From assembly GCA_033002965.1 (NCBI GenBank), contig JAURVB010012658.1:142501-206500 (forward strand): DNA of 64,000 bases, read 5' to 3'. The notes below the pieces were generated by a model, which saw only the letters and a list, made by a program, of their open reading frames with translations, made no database searches and was not told the DNA's origin. A program made the translations under genes and the position numbers. This document shows, piece by piece, positions 40,290 through 52,843 of the stretch; position 1 is the first letter of the stretch, and every line of letters starts with the position of its first letter. The DNA is from Piper betle. Its lineage: Eukaryota; Streptophyta; Magnoliopsida; Piperales; Piperaceae.

Positions 40290-40740
40290 TTTAATCATTA
40301 TTATGTGTTGGAAAATGTCGATTAGGTGTATTTGAAATATACACTACAATAATTATGTAGGTTGGAAAATTAAATTTTTTTTGTATATTAGTATGTTATA
40401 TGGGAAATTGGGAATAGTAAATGTCTGTTGAGTGTATACTAAGTCGAATCGAGTCAAATTACGAATCAATTTGATTCACGAGTCGAACTTCTCTCGAGTC
40501 TACTTGAATCGAGTTTTATTGAACTTGGGACTGACTCACATAGAAACAAGTCGATTCAATTTAATAATTTCGAGTTATCAAGTCGGGTTATTTTATTATT
40601 GAGTTCGAGTTTAGCCGAGCCGAGTTCTTAAAACTCGCGAGTTAATTCAAAAAATTCCAATCTTCCAACCTGTATAATTATTATAATGTATATTTTCAAT
40701 ACACCTAATTGATATTTTCTAACACATAATAATGATTAAA
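40290..40740. mobile_element. Foldback/MITE-like element
   Basis: Two arms of about 80 bp, 40290-40370 and 40661-40740, are inverted copies of each other. Each carries the phrase ATTATGTGTTGGAAAAT.. or its complement, with about 85% identity by eye. The 290-bp centre is the first copy of a block repeated directly after the element. No clear target duplication was found. Confidence 0.65.
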
Positions 40741-40970
40741 TTGAGAATAGTAAACGTTTGCTGAGTTTATGTTGAGTCGAATCGAGTCTAGTTACGAATT
40801 AATTTGATTCATGAGTCTAATTTCTCTTGGATCAACTCGAATCGAGTTTTAATAAACTTGGGACTGACTCACATAGAAACAAATCGATTTAATTTAATAA
40901 TTTTAAATTATCAAGTCGAGTTATTTTATCGTTGAGTTCAAATTTACCCGAGGAGAATTCTTAAAAATTG
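40411..40970. repeat. Two direct copies of a ~230-bp GAGTCGAATCGAGTC-rich block
   Basis: 40411-40640 and 40743-40970 align along their whole length (GAATAGTAAA..., TCGAATCGAGT..., ACTTGGGACTGACTCACATA, ...), roughly 85% identical by eye. The first copy sits between the arms of the foldback element, the second directly after it. Related GAGTCGA phrases occur near the window start. Confidence 0.75.
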
Positions 40971-41110
40971 ACTTAACTAAGTCAGGAAGAACCCTAATTC
41001 GACCGTAGAAACATAAAAAAATTGAAGAAAATTGAAGAAAGACTTGGCGTCCGATTCGATGATTAGTGGATTGGATTTGGACCCAACGCTTTTGTCTTCC
41101 CTCCTTCGGC

Positions 41111-41117
41111 TATATAA
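41111..41117 (+). promoter_or_regulatory. TATA box of the calmodulin gene
   Basis: TATATAA 145-150 bases before the calmodulin ATG, at a distance normal for a plant gene with a leader of about 110-120 nt. Confidence 0.7.
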
Positions 41118-41261
41118 GTCTATCATTATCGTTATTATAACTGCACCACCATCGCCGCCGCCTGCACCTCTTCACCGGCGAACCGCCCAGTCTCCGCCGC
41201 CTTCCGATCCTCCGGCCGACTTGCTGACCAACCTCCTCTCACCGCTTTTGTGGGAGAAGAA

Positions 41262-43075
41262 ATGGCGGATCAGCTGACCGACGACCAGATCTCCGAGTTC
41301 AAGGAGGCCTTCAGTCTTTTTGACAAGGACGGCGATGGTCTGCTTCTTTTGTTCCTTCTTCTTCATATGCTCTAGCTATAACTTTGCCCAATCGGATCTT
41401 ACACTGCTGCTTTGTTTTTTGTGCATCTATTTTTCTCAGATTTGTAGCTGCGTTAAGGTTGGAAATCGTCCTTAACAGTGGTTGAATTTTTATTACCTAT
41501 ATTGGTCGATTTGCTGTCTGTTTCTGTTTGGTTATGGACTCTGAGCGCGATGCTGTCTGGTGCTGTCTGATATTGGTTGAAATGATTGTGTTATGGTTAC
41601 TAGTTTTTTGCTGTCTGATGCTGGTTGCTTCATGCCATACCTTGATCTGTCCTAATTGCCTGTTTTATGGGTTCAATTTTTCGTGTTTTTGTTCGATTAA
41701 ATGAGTGCGGCTGGTGGCTCACATATAGAAATCATTGTATTCTGTTTTGTTTAGTAGCTTGTGCTCTCTGATGCATGTTGCTTCATACAACAATAACCTT
41801 TTCTGTTTGAATTGTTGCATATGGTGTGTGAGATCTGTGCTTGCTTCTTGCGATCATGTCATCATTTCTTGCTTGTTGAATATGATCAGTTTATATGTCT
41901 GTCGCCCAATGAAGGGAGGAGGGATGTAAATATTTTCCTGTTAGATTGCCCGATTCTTGTTTTATATTCATTTCCTGTTAAATTTTGGGAAGAATGTGAA
42001 TATCGGTATCAAGTCTTTATCCCATGTACAGGATTTCGGAAGATTATGTACTGTAGCTTTGCAGTCTTTGGTCTGCAAGTATATGTTTGTTGAAATGGTT
42101 TTCTGAGCTTACCATTTAATGCCTTTTTGGATCTGAAAGATGTGCCATCAACTTAATGTGCAACACAAAATTTACTTCTGCGGACTTTGTCTACTGTGGT
42201 TTTAGCCACTTCTTACGTACATTAAGCGTATGCCTCCGGCTTTCTCTGACTTTGAGTCATGTGAGAAGTACGTGTCTGAAAATTGGGATGGTGGCTGTCA
42301 CCCCATTTACCACAATCTCGACTCCTTGATGAATGATTTGAATAATTCTAGACACAATGCCCTTTTTTTCTTTTTGTACTTTTACTGCTGTCTTACTAAT
42401 GTCAAAGGCATACTTCTAGATTCTCTGTTCAGTAATTAATCCCTTTTGATAAATGTGTACTAGTAATTGCTGGAGTTACACAAGTGTTTGTAATTGCATT
42501 CTTTGTGTTAAGTTTTAATTGGTTTTGATTTATTTGAAATGGCAGGTTATGTTTCTCATTGCATTCCACGTGTTCAGCTTTGATTGTTTTTAAGTTTATT
42601 TGAGTATTTTTGCGGGCCATTTAATTTATATTTTTGTGTGTTTTAAATTATGTCAATAGCTAAGATTTTCAACATGGATTACATCAAAATTTGAATTGTA
42701 GGTTGTATCACGACCAAGGAATTGGGCACCGTTATGCGATCCCTTGGGCAGAACCCAACTGAGGCTGAGCTCCAGGACATGATTAATGAGGTGGATGCTG
42801 ATGGAAATGGTACCATTGACTTTCCTGAGTTCCTGAACCTGATGGCTCGTAAGATGAAAGATACTGATTCTGAGGAGGAGCTCAAGGAGGCATTCCGGGT
42901 GTTTGACAAAGACCAGAATGGTTTCATTTCTGCTGCTGAGCTTCGCCATGTCATGACAAATCTAGGCGAGAAGCTCACTGATGAAGAAGTTGATGAAATG
43001 ATTAGGGAAGCAGATGTTGATGGTGATGGACAGATCAACTACGATGAGTTTGTTAAAGTTATGATGGCCAAGTGA
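41262..43075 (+). CDS. CAM: Calmodulin
   Basis: Universal calcium sensor with two lobes of paired EF-hands. Two exons, 41262-41337 and 42702-43075, give 149 residues with no defect. The first exon ends inside the first EF loop (DKDGDG / C), the conserved intron position of plant calmodulin genes. The loops read [36 protein letters not shown] and [12 protein letters not shown]. The start [17 protein letters not shown] and end FVKVMMAK are those of the canonical plant isoform. The intron is 1364 bp. A TATA box lies upstream. Calmodulin itself is distinct from the CDPK at 9-12 kb, although both respond to calcium. Confidence 0.98.
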
Positions 43076-45259
43076 GGAGCCTTTCCTTATTTAACTTATC
43101 ACAATAAGTAAAAAAAGAAGGAAAACCATTACGGCAGGGAATATTAGTATGATGCATTTCATTCATCGGTAACTATATTTTCAGGTTCCGAAGAATGTCT
43201 GAATTGGTTTGGAGTATGCCATGCATGTCATTTCATGATTGCCTGTCTCTTTCTGATACTTTGCATTCTGATGTGTATTTTTTGCTTTCGTGTTCTATTT
43301 ATTATCCTTTCCGGATTGTTTTAAATTTAGCTCCTTTTAACTTTATATGAATTTTGGACACGGAATGACTTAGTTTATGTGGTGTTCGTATGGATGACAA
43401 ATATGATGTGTCTGTTGTATGTTATACCTGCACGGTTATGACTTATGCCTGAATTGCATAGGATGGTGTACCGTTTGCTTGACATCGTTATTTTGCCCTC
43501 ATTTTTGTTACTTTGAAGCTGCAAGATTTTAGAATTTTGTATATATTATCGTCATGGTCTCTACTGTCATATGCTGAAAACATGTGACGAGGATGGCGGC
43601 TCTCAATTGGGTATAGAGGATGATCAAGGGTATTATAAAGGCGACGTTCTTAGTTTTCACCGAACCCTCTTGACTGGTTGATTAAAAAAACTAGTGTTAG
43701 AACTTGGAATCCGTTTTTTATATTTCAGCTTGGCCATGGGCTCAGAGATTATTGCTAAAGGAGAAGCTTGCCAATAGATTCTTTGAAGAAAAACGGTTTT
43801 GTCAGAGGCCCTGATGGGAGAATGAGAGAGAGGCTTATAAATTTCTAGGCCAACGCAGGCATTATCATTGAATTTGCAAATTGCTACACTGCGGAGAAGG
43901 TTCCACAATTAGGAATCTAGGAAGCAGACCAGAAACCGCGTCTAGTTCGCGGAGAAAAAACATGCCTTACTGCTTTTAAGACTTTGTGAAAATGTGGGAT
44001 GCTGCTGGCCACTGGTAGTGGAGGTTCAAAAGGTTGTAGAATAAACAGAGCGCCTTGCTGTTCCGCATCTAGTCCTGTCATGGGATAAAAAATCGTCCAG
44101 AAGCCGAATCTAGAAAAGGAGCATCAGATGCTCCAAAGAGTTTGACCAATAAAGAAGATATTCCCATTCATCTGATGCCCGCATTATCTCCTAAAAAATG
44201 CGTCTCGGTGAAAAATAAAGTAGAAAAGAATGTAAGAGGCAGGATGAATGACTGGGTTTATCATTCATCAAAAAAATGAAGGCAAAACATCATTCTCCTC
44301 GATGCCCGATGGAAGTGTACTTCCTTCCTGTTGTTCGCCCTTGCCCCTCCCTATTGTTTCGGGCCATATTCAACCATTCTGCGGTCATCCAATGCAACTT
44401 CCACGCCGAAACTTAAAACGATATAATAAGCCATAAGATTAGTGCTTGCTAAAATGTAAAAATTGGCAAGCAAATTATTAAGTCTAACTTCTGTCATTAT
44501 TTTTCTGCACATATTAAACTCTGTATTTTGATTGATTCTGCTTTAGAACTCCGCATTAGCTGATCAAGTAGTTTTTTATTTATGTTCAATTCTCAGAGCT
44601 AGTACAATGTTTCCAATATCGCCTCTACAATTCATTGGATCTATCTATATTTGATCTTTGCTACGACTCCAACTGCAAAAGCTGCTTCGCTTTGGGCATC
44701 GAGCAGCTGTTGATGCAACCATGGAATACATTTTGTAATCTTTGTTTATCTTCTTTTTGTAGGCGGCAGCAAAGAAGGATGGAGGAGAAGCACAGTGAAC
44801 CTGCTTCCTACAAAGAGGGCAAGAAACGAACTCGCAAACGCTGTCTCATCCTCTAAGAAAGAAGTCCAGAGCTCAGACTGCACAAGAATGGTATTTTAAT
44901 CAATAACATACATATGTGAAAAAAAATGTCCTTCAAGTTATTTTAAATGAAAATAAGGGGGTTTGGCTTCTTAACAAGTGCACAAGAATGTGAATATTCA
45001 TTCATCATGGATATCTGTACAAATATATAAATCTGTTAAAAATGAAAAAAGGTGAAAGACAATGCAAGAACAATATTATCCACAATTCCGGCCATTGTGT
45101 GTCCTCGGTCCTATGGCGACTGAATGTGAGACAGCAATGAAAACTGTGAGTGCTGTTGCAAACAGAAATAAAGGAAACAAATACATAAACAAAAAAACAC
45201 TCAAAAGGAGAAGAAAAAGAACAATTTGTACTCTTGATTAAAGGAATGCCATCTTTCCT
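43076..45259. other. Calmodulin 3' region and unassigned DNA
   Basis: The calmodulin 3' UTR should occupy the first few hundred bases. The remainder has no supported gene; short frames near 44248 and 44635 lack recognised homology. Confidence 0.4.
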
Positions 45260-46638
45260 TCAGCTTTGCTCTTGCATGTCGTCTTCTGCCTTCCAAACAT
45301 CTTTAAGGCTACCTGACAGCTTTTTATAAAACTGGACATTAACAGGTAATCACATTAATTAGAATTCAATTAAGAGGATTGCTATGTGACTACAGGTTAT
45401 ACTTCTCCCCATTTTTCGTTAGCTCGACTACAAAAGCAAGACAAACAATTCTTAACCATCTCATATTCATTTCTTCTAATGAAACTGGTTCGGTTACAAT
45501 TTTGTATGTGCAAAATTTTAGTACATTTTCTCATGTTTAAGATTCTTCGGGTGAATCAATAAATGGAGTCTCATACCAAAAATTTGGAATGAGGTATACT
45601 GTATAAGAACTGTTACCTTATGATACTCTAGAGTGTCTCCTTTGGCTTTCTGCACTTTGATTATATGGAGAGTGATAATTGATATATATTACTATTCTCA
45701 AACTTAATACCTGTGTGGCAACATTTAAGTTTCCTTTCCTTCCTGCTTTCAAATTTTCCAGCCTCATCTGAGCAGAACAAGGTTGATACATAAAAGATTT
45801 GTGTTACAGTGTCTATTTTTTGGTGCTACTTTGGATGAGTTGTGCTTGCTATTTTTAGTTGACTTACTGCTACCTTGTAATTTTTCTTGTGAACATCATA
45901 ACCAAGAGGTTTGGCAGCTTCTTCGATTTTGGTTAGGATCTCGTCGGCAGCACATCTTGAAGTGAACCTTGTTTTCCTCTTGAATTCCTGCTGCAGGAAG
46001 AAATCCGTGCTCAAGAAATGCTGACTTCATAAAAATATCATGGGTACAGTTGTTAAGTATTGACAGTAATTGAACATAATTGAAAATGATGTTTCTACAA
46101 AATGAACGTGTTCTTCTAACAAGTTGCTTAGATTCAATCCCTGCAACGTCGAAATTAATTCAAAAGCATTCATTGCCGCCGGCCGTTCTTCCCTACTTTC
46201 CATTACATGGTGTTCCTGCTCCAAGGTAATTAATGTATTACATGGTGTTCCTGCTCCAAGATAACATATTTAAGTTTTTGCTCAGTACGGCAAGAGCAAG
46301 TATTACTAGGCTGCCTTCTGAATCCTTGAAGACAGCATCAATGTCATCAAGGTTGGTATTGTGAATTTCCTCAAATACAAGACGCTGGAATCCTTTTCTA
46401 AACCATTCATCCTCTACAATTTCTGGGATGGTTAGCATGATAAAGCTGGTGCAGCTCCCATATCCATAGTTCATCCATGGATATAAATATATCATAAACG
46501 AAATAAAATATTACACGAAGACCAAAAAGCTTAACACAATACTCAGAACTTTTGAAGCTAAAAATAAGAGGAAGACCAAAATTTGAGATTTACTTACTGT
46601 CATGGGATGAATTTCGATGCACCTAAAGAAAGCCAAGA

Positions 46639-47119
46639 TGGGCAGGCCTATGGGCCCCTAAAAGAGACTTGAAAGAGGTTTCGCAGACTTTTTTAAATCC
46701 AAAGCTAATTCAAAGAATAAGGGTTTTCCATTAACCTTTATATAAGTCACCAATCACCTCCAAACATAATGTGGGATAAATCGACCAATTCTCCCCTCAC
46801 ACGTCATACCACCCGAATCATCTTCCCCTCACCACATATTAGGTTCACATGTTATAGTGAAGTTCTAGGAGATACCAATTCAGGCTGACTACCATCCCAA
46901 TTATCTTTCTCTTACCACATGCTAGGTCTACATATTATAGTGAAGTACCACGAGACTCTAATTTAGGCTAACCCAGGCTCTGATACCATTGTTGGACCTT
47001 ATGGGCCCCCCAAACGGGACTTGAAACAGGTTTTATAGGTCTTTCTTAATCTAAAAACTAGTTAAAGAAATAAAACTTTCTCATTAGCATATATATAAGT
47101 CACCAGTCACCTCCAAACA
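46639..47119 (-). mobile_element. TRIM (miniature LTR element) A
   Basis: Two direct repeats, 46639-46766 and 46990-47119, about 130 bp each, run from TGTTTGGAGG to CCAACA on the minus strand. Next to the inner side of the 5' repeat is a perfect tRNA-iMet primer site, TGGTATCAGAGCC. The 223-bp middle has no coding capacity. Element size, LTR size and primer site define a TRIM. I found no matching target duplication (CAAGA versus TAATG), so an edge may have been deleted. It occupies the place of a missing CIPK exon. Confidence 0.78.
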
Positions 47120-47362
47120 TAATGAACTGCCCACTTGAAATCTACAAGTATGCAGATGTATTTGGAATGAATAAGAAATGTGAAAAAGTGGCCGGAAAAC
47201 CGAGGGAATCTGGAACTTGGGATGCACTGCTTGCTTTTATACAGGTTCACAAAACTATAATCATTGAAGGGCAAGTAACCAGCAAGCAATACAAATAAAA
47301 TGACTCCACACGACCACAAATCTGCGGTTGCTCCATCATAACCTCGGTCTTTAAGCACCTAA

Positions 47363-47842
47363 TATGAGATCTCTTAATTTCGCCCCACATTTAATACCTA
47401 CTGGGATATGATCTTGTTGAATAAACTATAAATCTTTAACTTAGTTAACCACTTTTGAAGAAATTATTTAGCCCATTATATTGCACTTTGGGTTGAGTCG
47501 TTACAAATGGTACCAGAGCAACATGGTTTCATATTAGATGGTGGGCTAGACTAGGGACGTTGGCTAGGCTAACAATCACAGGCCAAAGAAGGTTGTCGGC
47601 TGAGGCTAGCAACGGGCTAAGGGTAAGAATTTCGGGAACAAAATTTTCTAAGGTGGGTGGATTGTGAGATCCCTCAACTTAGTCCCATATTTAATACCTA
47701 CTGGGATAAGATCCACTTTATAAGTGGGAATGGATTATAAATCTTTAACTTAGTTAACCACTTTTGAAAAAATAATTTAAGTTAATCACTTTTGAAAAAA
47801 TGATTTAACCTATTACATTGTACTTTGGGCTTGGTCGTTACA
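47363..47842 (+). mobile_element. TRIM (miniature LTR element) B at a CIPK splice acceptor
   Basis: 480 bp in all. The 5' LTR is 47363-47505 and the 3' LTR is 47663-47842, both running TRTGAGATC...CGTTACA. A primer site TGGTACCAGAGC follows the 5' LTR directly (one mismatch to the tRNA-iMet complement). A purine tract GGTGGGTGGAT precedes the 3' LTR. A perfect 5-bp duplication CCTAA lies at 47358-47362 and 47843-47847. The 5' LTR lacks about 37 bp present in the 3' copy. No protein is encoded. Confidence 0.88.
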
Positions 47843-47850
47843 CCTAATCT

Positions 47851-47962
47851 CAAGAAAATATATAACTCAACCATGTTAGTGAAAAAACCTGAAAATATGG
47901 TTCTTATCTCAACAAAATAGGTAACTCAACCATGTTAGCGAAAAAACCTGAAAATATGGTTG
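47851..47962. repeat. Local tandem duplication (~57 bp, two copies)
   Basis: The phrase AACTCAACCATGTTAG.GAAAAAACCTGAAAATATGGTT occurs twice in tandem within a CIPK intron. Confidence 0.8.
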
Positions 47963-48421
47963 GGAAGTTCATACAGAATAAGCACCTCTGGAGCAACATA
48001 ATTAGGAGTTCCACAAGCTGTATGAAGTAATCCATCACCTTGTAGCGCGATGCCAGAGCAATAGGCAAAGCAAACGTTTTCTTATTTGATGTTTATGAAA
48101 TAGTTATCACAATTGAAGAGAGAATGGAGAGAAGTCTCGCAAGAATTGAACCTTTACAACTTTTGAGGTTTAAAGGTCAAATTACCCTGACTTGCCAGAA
48201 AGCCCAGTAACAGAATTTAACAGCTCAAACTACAATTTGGGAAGGCAATTACCCTGAACAAATTTTCTGGCTGCACTTAAGCAAGAAAAATCTAAAGTGG
48301 GTTTTCACTCAACCCTCAAGAAAAGATGGTTTAACATGAGGAATATTGTGACATGCGAAAAGAAGCAAAAGCAAAGTTCCTTCAAGTCACGGTGATATAT
48401 GCCTATGCTATGACAATAATC

Positions 48422-49825
48422 CAAGGAATTTCCTAATTATATGTGTATTCCTCTTATTGACAAGATCAGATCTAAGATCCAATGATGAAAATAATATCTA
48501 CTATCTTATGTCAACCGCTTCAAACTTTTAAAATCCATCCCCAATGACATATCTCACTGTTGAACATCCACCTTCAAAAGCATGTTTGAAAGCTCATTAC
48601 TAAATTATTTTCTTCGTTCTTGTGGAAATGGAATATTGATGCCAAAGGCTTCTACAATGTTAGTTAGATGTGGATTTGTAAGTTTTTATTAGAAGACGGT
48701 CTTGGTATCCAAAATATTTCTGAGGTTAACAAAGTTAGATTAGCAAAATTATTTTAGGAAGTGTTAACAAATAAAAATAGTTTGTGGGGGAAGTGGATTT
48801 ATAGATTTTTTTACATAGTAGATCTAAATAGAATGTGTGCACAAATTGCGGGTCTTATACTTGAAACAACATTCTTTCCTTAAGAGAAAAAATAGTTCAT
48901 GGTTGTTTTTATAAAATTGGCAATAGTATAAACACATTCATTTGGCTTAACCTTTGGCTTAATTATTGTCCCCTCATCGAAAGACTTGGTCATCAGACAA
49001 TTATAAATCTTGGGGGAAAACCTTCCACATTATATCTCAATCCATCGTTCAGGTTGGCCCTCACCTCTGCCACTACGAGCGTAGAAAAAACTCTAAACTT
49101 TTTAAATGAGAATAATCCTTTCTTATTTCATGTGGATGATAGCATAGGGTGGTTATTTTCTACAAAAAAAAAAATTCTTTCAAGTGCATTTGGAATTTCT
49201 TAAGACTTCCTTATCTAAGGGTGTCATGACGTCCTCTTATTTAGTCAAAATACTAGACAAACCGACATGCATTTATTGTTTGGTTGGTTATGTTAAATGA
49301 AATTTTAACTCAAGAAAAATTTTAAAATAAAAGACTTTATTTCGCTAATAGATGTTCTTTTTGTGAAGCCTGCCTAGAAGATAAAGACCAATCATTCTTT
49401 GAATGCTCTTATAGTGAACAAGTTTAGAAACTAATCTTTTAAAAAATATCACATACTTCATCAAGTCAACTCTTTCGATGAAGAAATAAATTAATTTCTT
49501 ATCTTTTGTTTGTAAAACAAGCATACATGTTTCCTCCTAAAACCTTTTTTTGCTGCTTACATCTCTTTTATTAAGTATGAGCAAAACAAAAAAATTTTTA
49601 GAGATCTCAAAATGCACTGTAGACCGTTAATTATATCTATTATTCCTCAAGTACAATTTACTTTAGAAATCCTAAATTACGAATAGAGAATTATTAATTA
49701 TTATGATTTTCTTCTAAATTTTTGGATGTAACTTTGTAAAAATTCTTTGGAGTTTTTTTTATATTTCTTTGCCTATTGAGGGTTATTGAAATGAAATTTT
49801 ATTTTATTAAAAAAATAAAATAAAA
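48422..49825 (+). mobile_element. 5'-truncated L1-type LINE inserted in a CIPK exon
   Basis: It ends in an A-rich tail (about 49800-49825) and is flanked by a 7-bp duplication AATAATC (48415-48421 and 49826-49832). Joining the flanks restores the CIPK codons for VDYCHS. Interrupted plus-strand frames recover the region after the L1 reverse transcriptase (EDGLGIQNISEVNKVRLAKL, LTNKNSLWGKWIYRF) and the zinc-binding RVT domain (RCSFCEACLEDKDQSFFECS). The reverse transcriptase and endonuclease are absent, as usual for 5' truncation. Confidence 0.83.
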
Positions 49826-50570
49826 AATAATCAACCTCATTTATAAGCTGTTGGAAGTATCTTCTCCCTTCGTCTTCTCTCATCCGCCCAAGGTTAACCT
49901 TTCACATATAATACAAAGTCATATGCAATCGGCACATTTTCACTGTTTCAAGTACTACAATCTAGTGCCTCACTAGTGACCATGCAAAAACATGGTAATC
50001 GTCAACGGAAATGAAGCAGAAAGGAGTGACGCGAAAAGGAAAACAAAAGAGTTAAATTAGCTCACAATTTTGTCAAAAAGCTCGCCGCCTGTAACAAAGT
50101 CTAGGACGATATAGATCTTCGTCTTGCTTCCCATCACCTAAAGCAAATATGTCAATTCGGAAGAGCAGAAAATGTAAAGTCTCAAAATATAAGCTTTTTT
50201 CTCAACTGGCTTCATTGTTTAATTAGGATTACCTCATACAGGCGAACCACATTTGGATGCTTGATCAGCTTCGTTGTAGCAACTTCACGTTTTATCTGCA
50301 TTCAGTAAGCAAGAAACAGAAATTATCAGACTGATTTCAATAAGAGCCCGGTCTATGATAAGTACAAAATAGTAATTGAATGAATCAAGAGGAATGAATA
50401 TTGGAGACCTGCTCAACCAATTTGTGCTGGAGAACTTTGTCTTTGTGAAGAATCTTGAGAGCCACATGTTCTTCGGTCTCCACATTTTCTGCAAACCTGA
50501 CCTTTGCCAATGCTCCCTCTCCGATCGTCCTGCCAAGTTCACATCTACCCACTCGACGCTTCGCCTTCAT

Positions 50571-52843
50571 CGAATCAATCAACCCTTACCGGAATCGACT
50601 GGTTTGTTATAACAACTGTTCGAAATTAGATGAGTAATTTCCCAAAATCAAAGCAGAGCAGTAGCAACTAGCAATGCCCCAAGCTAATGTAGAAATCATT
50701 AATGATGCTCTTAAGGGAACGAAATTTTTGGATGACAAGACGTTGCACTATTTGAAGGCTCTGTCCACACGACCTAGATATAGCTTACCTGAAGCTCAGA
50801 ACTCCTCCTTCACAAGAACCCAATTTCCCAATTGATTTTTTACACTAAAAGCAAGTTGATGCAACAAAGAAAACAGCTCAAATACGTAGTGCAAGTGGTC
50901 AGTGGAAACGGCAGAGAGATGATGGCTTTGAGGCGAGACCGCTTCCGATCATGAATAGAATTAGGCGCTTCGTGGGACTGGTAATAAAGACGGGAAAGAC
51001 TAATGGAGGCAATGGCAGGTTCAGAAATGTGAGGGAACGTGGTCCATTCATGTTGTAGCAATGATCCATCGCTTCCATTGGAGGGTAACGGTGAATGGGA
51101 AGAACTGCACCTTGGCCTACCATACCATCTCATCCCATAATATTAAGACAAGCCCTCCCCATTTCTCATTACCTTCCTTTTTGTAAATGTCATCATCCCT
51201 GATTTTGACAAGAATCTGATCAACACATGAAATGGTACGTCTTCAAAGGTTGGTTGCTAATAGATACGTACAGAGTTTGATTCTTCCAGAAAGATGGTAA
51301 TAACTAGTTTTTACTTCAAAAATGCCATGATGGCAACAGCGAGATCATGACTGATCAGCAAGGATCTAATATATGTTTTTCGAATTTCCACCTGGGTTGA
51401 TGTTCTGTACATCTCCAAACTGCCATATTCCACGTGATTTGAAGTTTCCATGCATGAATTCTATCTTATCCACACTAACCTATTTGCTTCCTCAGTTTTG
51501 GCCACGTCTATCAGAAATCGAAATTCCTTTTTCATTACGGAAGTACGGAGACTAGTTTTCTGAAGACTCGACAGACTGCATGGAAGAAGAACACCACAAC
51601 GGCTTCGCAAACGTTCATCGTCAAGTCATGGCAGATCATTAGTAGAGCAACACTAAATTTGTGTCGGGAAAAGATAATCCTAATACAAGTGATCATTTCC
51701 GTTTTCACTTTTCAGTGGTATTTGTGTACTTGTTGGGAACCACATCACGGCGATGGTAAACTGTTTTCAGTACCATTGCTGGTGATTGTCTTATATAGAT
51801 GGACGCCGTTAATTATAATCAACGCAGAATGACTAGTTTTTCCAAAACAACGAACCCCATGTCCCTAAGACGACAGCAAAAAAAATTTTTAAAAAAAAAA
51901 CCGCATGCAGTGAATATATTGCATCCTACACGTAGGAATTCTTATACAAAGAAAGAAAAAAATAATTGGAATGATAATTAGTTGTCAGTGGCCCCGTCAC
52001 CTGCCGAAAAATAAAACCAGTAAGATCTACGGCCCAAGTCATTTTCAGCGGAGGAATTAGTGTGAACCTCTGAATGCTATCCCAGATACACTCCAATTCC
52101 CATTCTCACTCACATTTCGTTTTCTAATGCAGTCAACAAAGGAAGCTACGCTAAAGCATATACTCCAATATTCCCATATCTCAATTCTTGTCACTCTTGA
52201 GTGAGACCTAGATGTGCCTGAACTTCAGACCTTACTCATCGACCACATGTTTCAACTCAACTTGCAGGGGAGGTCACAATACCACGAAGGTAACAACTAA
52301 CAAACAAGACAGGTTTACAAGTCGATTTGGGGCGTAAAACAAATCAAACAGGCCAGGGGCTTGGCGTTTTGCATCCCATCGACTTGAAAGAGGCAGATCA
52401 GATGGTATCGTCCTAGTACGTCTTCTCATGTTTAATGATGAATTTCTTTTTTGTGGCCGCCAGTCATTACAGATCTAATGCCGCTAACGTTATTCACAAT
52501 TATCTTATATCCTAGTAGAACTGATTTCTTGTGGAAAATTTTCTCTCTCAGAACACATTGTGGAGATACCAACAACATAGAAAATGAAAAGCAAGGGTAA
52601 GCGGAGTGGTCAATCTCCTGCAAAAAGATATACCGAGAATGCACCACCGCTGATATAACTTCAAAATGGTAAAAGGAAAAAAATTTTCTTTGTTATTCAC
52701 AGCTTTCCCACCTGTTGGAGCTTGAATTTTGAGCACGTAAACAATAAACGACCTTCAAAAAAGTTTACACCCACCAAAATCAAACGTTGGCAATTTAGAA
52801 CACCCCAACAAGCCAGGTACTTCTTGTCCCCCGATCACATGAA
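50571..52843. other. Intergenic region between the CIPK pseudogene and CSN2
   Basis: No gene, RNA or clear repeat could be supported. The last part should hold the 3' UTR of CSN2. Confidence 0.4.

Larger units (their letters stand above)
45260..50570 (-). pseudogene. CIPK3-like CBL-interacting protein kinase, disrupted
   Basis: CIPKs (SnRK3) are Ser/Thr kinases activated by CBL calcium sensors. Exon 1 (50570-50409) starts MKAKRRVGRCELGRTIGEG. Exon 2 (50295-50233) is IKREVATTKLIKHPNVVRLYE. Exon 3 (50137-50066) reads VMGSKTKIYIVLDFVTGGEL. Then come GRMREDEGRRYFQQLINEVDY, cut by a LINE and resuming CHSIGIYHRDLK; a broken DFG region; [53 protein letters not shown]; the NAF module MNAFELISTLQGLNLSNL; and the PPI domain KRKTRFTSRCAADEI...KKNYK, MRLENLKAGRKGNLNVATQ, ending DVWKAEDDMQEQS. 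The exon expected before LTIPEI is missing where TRIM A sits, and DFGLS is damaged. The best family fit is CIPK3/CIPK26. With the LINE inside the catalytic-loop exon it cannot make an active kinase. Confidence 0.85.

Noticed and set aside
50580..50582. Earlier start for the CIPK copy
   Set aside because: The codon is TTG; the first ATG is at 50570 and agrees with CIPK3-type N-termini.
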